6,072 nucleotides of DNA from CAZYZQ01 sp964652075 (lineage in GTDB: Bacteria > Bacillota > Clostridia > Oscillospirales > Oscillospiraceae). Of the stretch, positions 1-5,501 are shown one piece after another; within the stretch, counting starts at the first letter, position 1, and each line of letters starts with the position of its first letter. The position numbers and the translations under genes are program-made. Under the pieces are notes generated by a model, which worked only from the letters and a program-made list of their open reading frames with translations, was not told the origin of the DNA and did no database searches. The stretch spans positions 1 through 6,072 of the forward strand of contig CAZYZQ010000112.1 in the NCBI GenBank assembly GCA_964652075.1. Direction: 5' to 3'.

Positions 1-539
1 ACGACGAATTCATCTTTGGCTTTGAGGAGTCCTGCGGCTACCTGAAGGGCACCTACGCCCGCGACAAGGACGCCATGGTTGCCACCATGCTGGCCTGCGA
101 GATGGCCGCCTGTGCAAAGATGGACGGGCTGACGCTGCTCGATCTTATGGAGCATCTGTACAAGACCTACGGCTACTTTGTCTCGAAGGTGCAGTCCGTC
201 GAGCTGGTCGGCTTGGACGGGCCGAAGAAGTGCGTTGCGTTCATGAAGGGCATCCGCGCCGACGTGCCGAAGACGCTCGCCGGAATCCCCGTTGTTTCGA
301 CACATGACTATCAGTCCAGCGTCAAGACGTGCCTCGTGCGCGGCGTGACTGAGCCGATCGATCTGCCGTCGTCCAACGTCTTTGAGATGGATCTTGAGGG
401 CGGCACGAAGGTCATTCTGCGCCCGTCCGGCACGGAGCCGAAGCTGAAGATCTACTACCTGGCCGTGGGCGACACCGTCGCCGAGGCCGAGCGGATTATT
501 TCTGAATCCCGCGAGTATCTGACCACGCTTTTGCCGTAA
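1..539 (+). CDS. Phosphoglucomutase/phosphomannomutase, C-terminal part (5' end outside window)
   Basis: This is the last 178 codons (frame starting at base 3, stop TAA at 537-539) of an alpha-D-phosphohexomutase, a cytoplasmic enzyme that interconverts hexose 1- and 6-phosphates such as glucose-1-P and glucose-6-P. The first visible residues, DEFIFGFEESCGYLKG, contain the family sugar-binding loop (FGFEES-GY), which marks domain 3. Near the C-terminus lies LRPSGTEPKLKIYY, the phosphate-binding loop of domain 4. The active-site serine and Mg-binding loops would be in the missing N-terminal part. The FGFEES-CGY form is closer to the PGM2/PgcA-type branch than to GlmM, so phosphoglucomutase is the better guess, but phosphomannomutase cannot be excluded. 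The gene is closed by its own terminator and is probably unrelated in function to the operon downstream, except that it belongs to general hexose phosphate metabolism. Confidence 0.93.
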   Translation, partial: DEFIFGFEESCGYLKGTYARDKDAMVATMLACEMAACAKMDGLTLLDLMEHLYKTYGYFVSKVQSVELVGLDGPKKCVAFMKGIRADVPKTLAGIPVVSTHDYQSSVKTCLVRGVTEPIDLPSSNVFEMDLEGGTKVILRPSGTEPKLKIYYLAVGDTVAEAERIISESREYLTTLLP

Positions 540-548
540 ATGGGTAGG

Positions 549-588
549 GGATAGGGGCTGTCGGAAAAAAGCCCCTATCCTGTTTCAT
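549..588 (+). terminator. Intrinsic terminator of the phosphohexomutase gene
   Basis: A perfect 10-bp stem, GGATAGGGGC (549-558) with GCCCCTATCC (571-580), encloses a 12-nt loop and is followed by the short T-rich stretch TGTTTCAT. It starts 10 bases after the stop codon. The T tract is imperfect, so termination may be partial and some transcripts could continue into the regulator gene. Confidence 0.8.
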
Positions 589-600
589 AACGGCGAAACA
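581..600. promoter_or_regulatory. Inverted repeat just upstream of the RpiR gene, possible autoregulatory operator
   Basis: TGTTTC (581-586) and GAAACA (595-600) form a perfect 6-bp dyad separated by 8 bases. The left arm overlaps the T tract of the preceding terminator. The dyad ends 24 bases before the preferred regulator start. RpiR proteins bind as dimers to dyads in their own and target promoters, so an operator role is plausible. It is inferred from position and symmetry only. A -10-like CATAAT (604-609) lies just downstream, without a good -35. Confidence 0.35.
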
Positions 601-624
601 GGACATAATGTGAGGCAGCACAGC

Positions 625-1404
625 ATGAATGTACTTCAAAATTTGACGGAACTATATAACACCTTGCCGCTGGATAATACCTACCGGAATGTGGCGAAGG
701 GGATTTTGGAGCATCTGGATCAGATGCAGGACGTCACGATATATGATATTGCGGAGATCACGAATGCCTCCCGTACAACTGTCTGGCGCATGATCCAGAA
801 ACTGGGCTACGGCACCTTCTCCGAGTTTCGTCATGCGCTGCAATCCGCCTCACAGCAGTACAATTACTACAACCGCATTCTCCCGGCTGGCGCATGTCGG
901 GATGCAGACAGTGTATTGCACCTCGTCTGCTCCCAGCTTCAGGAGTCTGTTGAAATTCTGGAACAGGGCATCACGCCGGAGTTGCTGCAAGATGTCACTG
1001 CCCAACTGCACCGGGCCTCCAAAATCCGGTTCTACATGCCGTTTCGCCTTCCGATGATCGGGGCGCTTCAGCAAAATCTTTCCAAAGACGGGAAAGATAC
1101 AGCGTATTTCTGTCTGCTGCCGGATATGCTGGAGAACGCGCATACACTGGACGAGAACAGCATTGTGATTGCCAGCGCCATCGAGCACGCCGAAACGCTG
1201 GATCTGCACCGGGTTTTTTCCACCGCGCAGGCGCGCGGCGCGGTGATCTGGTGGGCCGGGACGAGTCAGTCGCAGTACCGGAGCTTTGCAGACCAGATGA
1301 TCTTGGACATCGAGGCTGACTCGCTCAGCTGGCTGAGTGCGTTGAATGCCCTGATTCTGGCGATTAGTGAATTCTATCGCGCAACCTACATTGATTTGGA
1401 ATAA
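625..1404 (+). CDS. RpiR/MurR-family transcriptional regulator (HTH plus divergent SIS domain)
   Basis: A 259-residue protein if started at ATG 625. An in-frame GTG at 610 would add five residues, but ATG 625 has a GTGAGG ribosome-binding-like sequence (610-615) at good spacing, and MNVLQNLTELYNTL matches the usual RpiR N-terminus. Residues about 1-75 are the HTH_6 domain; TIYDIAEITNASRTTVWRMIQKLGYGTFSEFR (about 38-69) is the recognition region with the family pattern of a serine/threonine-rich turn and a K-LGY-F-EFR ending. Residues about 100-245 resemble a SIS fold, where these proteins normally bind a sugar phosphate. In this protein the usual SGxT-like phosphate-binding loop is not recognisable; the matching segment reads IVIASAIEHAETLDLHRVF. 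It likely controls the sugar operon that starts about 200 bp downstream, as RpiR genes commonly do, but this is inferred from adjacency. It has its own terminator, so it is a separate transcription unit. Confidence 0.88.
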   Translation: MNVLQNLTELYNTLPLDNTYRNVAKGILEHLDQMQDVTIYDIAEITNASRTTVWRMIQKLGYGTFSEFRHALQSASQQYNYYNRILPAGACRDADSVLHLVCSQLQESVEILEQGITPELLQDVTAQLHRASKIRFYMPFRLPMIGALQQNLSKDGKDTAYFCLLPDMLENAHTLDENSIVIASAIEHAETLDLHRVFSTAQARGAVIWWAGTSQSQYRSFADQMILDIEADSLSWLSALNALILAISEFYRATYIDLE

Positions 1405-1414
1405 CAACACATAT

Positions 1415-1454
1415 GCCGCCGGAGCAAGGAACCTTGCTCCGGCGGCTTTTTATT
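1415..1454 (+). terminator. Strong intrinsic terminator after the RpiR gene
   Basis: A perfect 15-bp GC-rich stem, GCCGCCGGAGCAAGG (1415-1429) with CCTTGCTCCGGCGGC (1432-1446), has a tight loop and is followed directly by TTTTTATTT. It lies 10 bases after the stop codon. This should insulate the downstream operon from regulator transcription, so the operon needs its own promoter in 1455-1608. Confidence 0.95.
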
Positions 1455-1458
1455 TGGT

Positions 1459-1470
1459 TTCAAATTTGAA
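1459..1470. promoter_or_regulatory. Perfect 12-bp palindrome in the operon's upstream region
   Basis: TTCAAATTTGAA is fully self-complementary. With flanks it reads GTTTC-N6-GAAGC, so its left half shares GTTTC with the dyad at 581-600 in front of the regulator. It directly follows the regulator's terminator and lies about 140 bp before the first gene of the operon. A binding site for the RpiR protein is possible but unproven; the arm spacing differs from the other site (6 versus 8). Confidence 0.3.
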
Positions 1471-1518
1471 GCTTATATGTCAATCCCGAAGTGAAGATTC
1501 CGACAGGGAAGCAAAGAG

Positions 1519-1532
1519 GTTCGAGAACGAAC
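1519..1532. promoter_or_regulatory. Small inverted repeat GTTCG-N4-CGAAC upstream of the operon
   Basis: Two 5-bp arms, GTTCG (1519-1523) and CGAAC (1528-1532), flank AGAA. The geometry could suit a repressor dimer. It lies just upstream of the -10-like sequence at 1554. Five-base arms are weak evidence by themselves. Confidence 0.2.
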
Positions 1533-1546
1533 GCGCGCGGGAAAAC

Positions 1547-1571
1547 CTTTCTGTAAAATAAAGACAGAAAG
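1547..1571. promoter_or_regulatory. Inverted repeat CTTTCTGT-N9-ACAGAAAG, candidate operator of the sugar operon
   Basis: Two perfect 8-bp arms (1547-1554 and 1564-1571) surround the 9-base A-rich spacer AAAATAAAG. This is the longest spaced dyad in the gap. It covers a -10-like TAAAAT (1554-1559) that has no recognisable -35 at 16-18 bp upstream, which would fit an activator-dependent or tightly repressed promoter. It lies 37 bp before the start codon of the first gene. It could alternatively fold as an RNA hairpin in the 5' leader. Its function is inferred from symmetry and position. Confidence 0.4.
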
Positions 1572-1608
1572 CGAACAAGAAACCCACAAAATCGAAAGGA
1601 GAAACAAC

Positions 1609-2382
1609 ATGAAATATTCCCTGTGCGCGGATATCATGTTCGTCGGCGTCGGCGAACACGGGCCGATCTGGCCGGGCACGGACGGCGTGATCGCGGCGAT
1701 GCAGCTTGCAAAGCAGCACGGCCTTGACGGCATCGAGCTGTTTTCGCTGGAGGGGCGCGACCTTCAAAAGCTTGCCACAACAGCGAAGGAGCTGGGCCTG
1801 ACCATTGTCTCCGCTGTCCCGGACAAGGGTGTCCTGCTGGGAGATCCCACAAAAGTGGACGAACTGACGGAGGATTTCCGCAAAAATGTTGCGTTTGCAC
1901 AGACGCTCGGCTGCAAGAACCTCGTCCTGAACGCGGACGGCTACGACAAGTCGCTGCCCCATGAGGAAGTCAAGCAGGTTATCATCAACACGGTCAAATC
2001 CCTCGCACCAATTGCAGCGGAAGGCGGTATCACCATTCTGCTTGAGCCGCTGACGGGCGGGTTTTACCAGTCCGCGGAGGAGGCCTTTGAGATCATCCGC
2101 GCGATTGACTGTGAGAACGTCAAGCTCGTCTACGACATCTTTCACTTCCAGAACATCTGCGGCCAGCTCTCTGAGTCGATCAAGGCCAATTTGCCGCTGA
2201 TCGGCGATATCCACGGCGCGGGCGGCCCGATGCGGGGTGAACTGACGGCTGGGGAGATCAACTACCCGTACCTGCTCTCGCTGCTGAAGGAGCTGGGCTA
2301 CGAGGGCAACTTCTGCCTCGAGTTCTTCACCTTCCAGAACCGGGAGGAAAAAGTGGCTGCAAGCTGCTCCATCCTTGTCTGA
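1609..2382 (+). CDS. Sugar phosphate isomerase/epimerase, hydroxypyruvate isomerase-like TIM barrel
   Basis: A 257-residue protein of the xylose isomerase-like (AP endonuclease family 2) TIM-barrel superfamily, the usual length for single-domain members. The ATG at 1609 follows AAAGGAG (1595-1601) by 7 bases. The central and C-terminal parts resemble hydroxypyruvate isomerase (Hyi): LLEPLTGGFYQSAEEAFEII (144-163), VKLVYDIFHFQ (171-181), IGDIHGAG (198-205), GEINYPYLLSLLKELGYEG (215-233) and CLEFF (236-240). The expected divalent-metal ligands are visible as E146, D176, H202 and E238; E146 and E238 would be the catalytic glutamates. Such enzymes move a carbonyl within a sugar or keto-acid, or epimerise a keto-sugar. 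The true substrate cannot be read from sequence: Hyi-like proteins beside Gfo/Idh/MocA enzymes often act on oxidised sugars rather than hydroxypyruvate. It is the first gene of the operon, 46 bp ahead of the oxidoreductase. No signal peptide, so cytoplasmic. Confidence 0.87.
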   Translation: MKYSLCADIMFVGVGEHGPIWPGTDGVIAAMQLAKQHGLDGIELFSLEGRDLQKLATTAKELGLTIVSAVPDKGVLLGDPTKVDELTEDFRKNVAFAQTLGCKNLVLNADGYDKSLPHEEVKQVIINTVKSLAPIAAEGGITILLEPLTGGFYQSAEEAFEIIRAIDCENVKLVYDIFHFQNICGQLSESIKANLPLIGDIHGAGGPMRGELTAGEINYPYLLSLLKELGYEGNFCLEFFTFQNREEKVAASCSILV

Positions 2383-2428
2383 AATCAAGAAACTTGAACA
2401 TACAAACTACTGAAAGGAGTCATTTATC

Positions 2429-3502
2429 ATGGCAAAAATGAGAATCGGAATCATCGGTATCGGCGAAATCGGTACCACCAAGCACCTGACCCAACTGACA
2501 AAGCACCTCGACGAGGTCGAGATCGCAGCGCTGTGCGACATCATCCCGGCGCGCTGCGAGAAGGCTATCAAGGACTTTAATCTTCCCCTCGATGCAAAGA
2601 TCTACACCGACTACAAGGATCTGTGCGCAGACCCGACCCTCGACGTCGTCCACGTCTGCACCCCGAACCCGCTGCACTGCGAGATGACGCTCGCCGCCTT
2701 CGAGCACGGCAAGCACGTCTACTGCGAGAAGCCGCTCGCCTGCACCTACGACGACTGCCTGAAGATGCTGGCCGCGCGTGACAAGGCCGGCAAGCAGCTT
2801 GCCTGCGGCACGCAGTGGCGCTACAACCCGGCGCCGATGGAGATCAAGAGAATGTTCGACAACGGCGATCTCGGCGAAGTCTACTACATCCGCTCCACCC
2901 AGCTGCGTCCGGCGCGTCTGCCGGCCTACGGCGTGTATACGAACAAGAAGCTGAACGGCGGCGGCGTCCTGATGGACGGCGGCCCGCACTCCATCGACCT
3001 GCCGATGTGGCTGACCAGCAACTACGAGGTTGCCACCGTCCGTGGCGTCACCTTCGACAAAATGAAGAATTTCCCAGAGGGCAACGAACTCGGCCCGTGG
3101 GATCCGAACAACTTCGACGTGGAGGACTCCGCCTATGCCATGATCACCATGAAGAACGGCATGATGATCTTTGTGGAGACCGCATGGCGCTCCAACATGA
3201 AGCAGGAGGCCGTCGGCATCGTTGCCTCTCTCGCCGGCACCAAGGCCGGCGTCGACATGGTCGGCCCGAGCTTTGAAGGCCATGTCCGTGTGACCCAGAT
3301 GGTGAACGGCAAGCTGGAGACCGAGACCCGCGAGGTCACGGAGAAGACTGACATGTGGTACTACGACATGGCGCACTGGGTCGACGCGATCTACGGCCGC
3401 GGCGAGCCCTGCACCACCGGCGAGCAGGCCGCTGTCGTTACCCGCGTCATTGAGGCCATCTACAAGTCCGCAGAGACCGGCGAGACCATCTTCTTTGATT
3501 GA
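2429..3502 (+). CDS. Gfo/Idh/MocA-family NAD(P)-dependent sugar oxidoreductase
   Basis: A 357-residue cytoplasmic oxidoreductase. ATG 2429 follows AAAGGAG (2413-2419) with 9 bases of spacing. The N-terminal Rossmann fold starts with RIGIIGIGEIG (5-15), a GxGxxG nucleotide site (G10, G12, G15), and continues through VVHVCTPNPLH (73-83). HVYCEKPLA (96-104) carries the EKP motif with the catalytic lysine K101. The C-terminal substrate domain holds GGGVLMDGGPHSIDLPMWL (177-195), matching the DxGxHxxD motif with D183, H187 and D190. The YGVYTNKK...GGG and NFDVEDSAYAMI segments are typical of gut Bacillota members that oxidise sugars, glycosides or inositols at a ring hydroxyl, giving keto-sugars. 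The exact substrate is unknown. Pairing with a TIM-barrel isomerase just upstream suggests two steps of one pathway: oxidation, then isomerisation or cleavage. Confidence 0.92.
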   Translation: MAKMRIGIIGIGEIGTTKHLTQLTKHLDEVEIAALCDIIPARCEKAIKDFNLPLDAKIYTDYKDLCADPTLDVVHVCTPNPLHCEMTLAAFEHGKHVYCEKPLACTYDDCLKMLAARDKAGKQLACGTQWRYNPAPMEIKRMFDNGDLGEVYYIRSTQLRPARLPAYGVYTNKKLNGGGVLMDGGPHSIDLPMWLTSNYEVATVRGVTFDKMKNFPEGNELGPWDPNNFDVEDSAYAMITMKNGMMIFVETAWRSNMKQEAVGIVASLAGTKAGVDMVGPSFEGHVRVTQMVNGKLETETREVTEKTDMWYYDMAHWVDAIYGRGEPCTTGEQAAVVTRVIEAIYKSAETGETIFFD

Positions 3503-3523
3503 TTTCTTCTTTCCATTTGAACC

Positions 3524-3558
3524 GGCGGAGCCGCTTTTGTTCATGCAACGGCTCCGCC
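3524..3558 (+). terminator. GC-rich intercistronic hairpin between oxidoreductase and solute-binding protein genes
   Basis: GGCGGAGCCG (3524-3533) and CGGCTCCGCC (3549-3558) form a perfect 10-bp stem with a 15-nt loop, 21 bases after the oxidoreductase stop. It is followed by CCCTCCATTGTTTCCC rather than a T tract, so it is a poor terminator. A 3'-end stabiliser, processing signal or partial attenuator that sets different mRNA levels for enzyme and binding-protein genes is more likely. Confidence 0.55.
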
Positions 3559-3574
3559 CCCTCCATTGTTTCCC

Positions 3575-3590
3575 CCGTGCGCCTGCACGG
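3575..3590 (+). other. Second small hairpin before the solute-binding protein ribosome binding site
   Basis: CCGTGC (3575-3580) and GCACGG (3585-3590) pair around the tetraloop GCCT, then AAAAATAAAA follows up to the ribosome binding site. A 5'-leader hairpin here could protect the downstream mRNA after processing at the A-rich stretch. This role is speculative. Confidence 0.35.
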
Positions 3591-3603
3591 AAAAATAAAA
3601 TAG

Positions 3604-3611
3604 AAAAGGAG
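3604..3611 (+). promoter_or_regulatory. Ribosome binding site that fixes the solute-binding protein start at GTG 3620
   Basis: AAAAGGAG lies 8 bases before GTG 3620, the same type and spacing as the two upstream genes of the operon. No comparable site precedes TTG 3667, where the long open frame could otherwise start, so translation should initiate at 3620 in the shifted frame. Confidence 0.75.
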
Positions 3612-3619
3612 TCCTTGCA

Positions 3620-5154
3620 GTGAAAAAATTCTGAGCATTCTGCTGGTCTGCCTGCTCTGCCTGTCGTTGCTTGCGGCATGTGCAGAGAAGGAAGCGGCAG
3701 AACCCGTCGAACCGTCCGAAGATGAACCGGAGTGGGACTACATCGCCGAGGTCAATATGACCTACCTTGATCTCAACATGAAGGGCGAGACGTCCGGCGA
3801 CATGCTGGCCGCACTCAACAAGATCACCGAAGAGAAGATCGGCGTCCATGTCAATCTGATGCCCTTCAATGTCGGCGACTACTCCACACAGGTGACGCTC
3901 GCAATTGCCGGCGGCGAGACGGTAGACATCGTCGGCCTGACGCCGATTCCCGGCAGCGATTTTCTGACCATGATGGCAAACAACCAGCTTCTTGACATCT
4001 CCTCTTATCTGGAACAGGACTATGCCTCCCACATCCACGATGCAGTCGGCAACTATCTGGGTGCGTTTACTGTGAACGGCGGCATCTATGGCATGCCTGC
4101 GAAGCGCGACTGGGCCGCGTCTTCGTACATCAATATGCGCGCCGACATTCTCGACGAGCTGGGTCTGCGTGAAAAGGCCGAGAACATGACCATCTGGGCG
4201 GAATACGAGGAGATCCTGCGCGCCGTGAAAGAGGCGCACCCGGATATGTATCCGGTCACAAACGGCGACAGCAATATCGTCGTCTCCAGCTCTATGTTTA
4301 ACTGCAACTCCTACGCGGACCGCGGCGCGTTCCGTGACGGCGAGAACTACGACACCGTCGGCGACGCATTGGAGCTTGTGTACTGCGATCTGGACGGCAA
4401 TGTCAAGAGCTTCGCCGATCAGGCCTTCTTCGCTGATATGTGCGCCATGGTGGCCGCATGGGCGGACGAGGGGCTGCTCTATCCGGATGCAGCATTCACG
4501 CAGGAGACCGGCCGTACCCTGATGCAGAACAATGTCGGTTTCTCCTTCATGTGCACCGGCGAGGGGCAGGTTGCGTCTGACGTCGCCGCCGCAACCGGCT
4601 ATGAGATCGTCTCCGTTCCGATCTCCGATCAAATTCTGACGACCTCTGTCGCGCAGACCTGGGGCAGCGCGCTGACCGTCAACTGCGAAGAGCCTGAGGC
4701 AGCAATCCGCCTGCTCGACCTGATGTACTCGGATGCAGAGGTCATGAACCTGCTGACCTACGGAATTGAAGGCACCGACTACACCCTGAGTGTGGACAAC
4801 GAAGCGGTTTATGACGTTTCCAACTGCAACTGGCACGGCTCTGACTGGCTGATGGGCAACATGTTCCTGACGCTTCCGCAGGCCGGCACCGGCGCAGATT
4901 TCCGCAACCAGCGTCTTTCTATTGTTGAGGCTGTGCAGGTCTCGCCGTTCAACGGATTCTCTCTGGATACGAGCGAGCTGAGCAATGTGCTGGCCAGCCT
5001 GACCGGAAGCTTAAATGAGTACCTCAAGCCGATTCGCTGCGGCGGCTACAGCGAAGACATGCTTACAGAATTCCAGAACTCACTGAAGGGTGCTGGGATG
5101 GACGAGTACATCTCCGCCATCCAGTCGCAGCTCGACGCCTGGCGCGGGCAGTAA
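3620..5154 (+). CDS. ABC transporter solute-binding lipoprotein (LplA/DUF3502 type) with a one-base frameshift in the signal peptide
   Basis: A carbohydrate-type extracellular binding protein, anchored outside the membrane. The long frame (495 residues, to stop at 5152-5154) is open from a TTG at 3667, but that lies inside a signal peptide. From GTG 3620 the sequence reads GTG AAA AAA TTC TGA and stops. One extra A in the six-A run (3623-3628) gives MKKILSILLVC then LLCLSLLAAC, an ideal lipoprotein signal peptide with lipobox L18-A19-A20-C21, in frame with the rest (about 511 residues, numbered so here). After C21 comes an acidic linker (about 22-45), then a class 1 solute-binding fold: VNMTYLDLN, GETVDIVGL, NGGIYGMPAKRDW. 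The last 70 residues (442-511: GFSLDTSELSNVL...YSEDMLTEFQNSLKGAG...QLDAWRGQ) resemble the DUF3502 C-terminal region of LplA-like proteins. It is the last gene of the operon, with no permease or ATPase gene following. Ligand unknown; an oligosaccharide or sugar derivative is likely. Whether the gene is broken, slips, or contains a sequence error is unresolved. Confidence 0.88.
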
Positions 5155-5207
5155 GCCATTCATTCAGCAGAACCCGCAATGATTTTGCAAAGCTTCCCCG
5201 TAAAAAC

Positions 5208-5236
5208 TTGACAATCGCGCTTCTTTCGTGTATGAT
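5208..5236 (+). promoter_or_regulatory. Sigma-A-type promoter of the valS transcription unit
   Basis: A perfect -35 TTGACA (5208-5213) and a near-perfect -10 TATGAT (5231-5236) are separated by exactly 17 bp. Transcription would begin around 5243, right at the base of the T-box leader. I see no convincing terminator between the solute-binding protein stop (5154) and this promoter. Confidence 0.92.
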
Positions 5237-5242
5237 AACTGC

Positions 5243-5480
5243 AAATGCGATGAAGGGGAAGAGTATATCCTGATCTGCTCCCAAGAGAGGAAACGGGCGG
5301 TGTAAGTTTTCGGGCGGGCAGGGTAGAAGGTCGCCCCGGAGCGGCAAGCTGAAAAAAGTAGGCGCGCCGGGTTCTCCCGTTACAGAGAAACGAGTGTCCG
5401 GCGCTTTGCGCCGGGAATTCAGGTGGTACCGCGGATTCTGTTCGCCCTGAGACTATTCTGGTCTCAGGGCGATTTTATTT
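5243..5480 (+). promoter_or_regulatory. T-box leader (tRNA-Val-sensing riboswitch) controlling valS
   Basis: A complete transcriptional T-box. Stem I: GGGG (5255-5258) pairs with CCCC (5334-5337), and TATCC (5266-5270) with GGGTA (5321-5325). Between them is the specifier loop, with AGTA (5262-5265) on the 5' side and GAAGGTCG (5326-5333) on the 3' side. The specifier is GTC (5330-5332), a valine codon followed by a purine as usual. The distal Stem I elements AGAGAG (5284-5289) and GGCGGTGTAAG (5296-5306) are present. A CCGTTACAGAG region (5377-5387) and a CCGGCGC-TTT-GCGCCGG hairpin (5398-5414) precede the T-box sequence AGGTGGTACCGCG (5421-5433). GAAT (5415-5418) and ATTC (5435-5438) close the antiterminator. 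The TGGT (5424-5427) would pair with the NCCA end of tRNA having discriminator A, as tRNA-Val has. Uncharged tRNA-Val is expected to favour read-through into valS. Confidence 0.95.
5442..5480 (+). terminator. T-box-controlled terminator upstream of valS
   Basis: TCGCCCTGAGAC (5442-5453) and GTCTCAGGGCGA (5461-5472) form a perfect 12-bp stem with a 7-nt loop, followed by TTTTATTT. It lies directly 3' of the antiterminator, the standard T-box arrangement. It would also stop any transcript reading through from the sugar operon when tRNA-Val is charged. Confidence 0.93.
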
Positions 5481-5501
5481 ACAAAACGGAGAGTGAAAGC
5501 T

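Noticed and set aside
610..612. GTG at 610 as start of the RpiR gene
   Set aside because: It would add only five atypical residues and would itself use the GTGAGG that best serves as ribosome binding site for ATG 625. Not excluded outright.
850..1410. 186-codon minus-strand frame opposite the RpiR gene
   Set aside because: Antisense shadow of a clear regulator gene, with no independent evidence.
1480..2388. 302-codon minus-strand frame opposite the TIM-barrel gene
   Set aside because: It overlaps the isomerase gene entirely and also runs through the operon's control region; no ribosome binding site or family motif supports it.
2385..2397. Small dyad TCAAG-AAA-CTTGA between the isomerase and oxidoreductase genes
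   Set aside because: Only 5-bp AT-rich arms with a 3-nt loop and no T tract; too weak to call a regulatory element or terminator.
3628..3630. In-frame ATT at 3628 as a rare start that would avoid the frameshift
   Set aside because: It is 16 bases from the ribosome binding site, uses a very rare start codon, and would remove the positive N-terminal lysines of the signal peptide.
3667..3669. TTG at 3667 as the true start of the solute-binding protein
   Set aside because: It lies within the hydrophobic signal peptide four codons before the lipobox cysteine, has no ribosome binding site, and would leave a lipoprotein without an export signal.
2420..3679. 419-codon open frame on the minus strand opposite the oxidoreductase gene
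   Set aside because: The + strand frame carries all Gfo/Idh/MocA motifs and a ribosome binding site. The antisense frame is low in complexity (rich in V, A, G, H, D), matches no family I recognise, and is a by-product of codon bias in GC-rich DNA.
3541..4836. 431-codon open frame on the minus strand opposite the solute-binding protein gene
   Set aside because: Same shadow pattern; its translation is an Arg/Val/His-rich composition with no domain signature, while the + strand encodes a recognisable binding protein.
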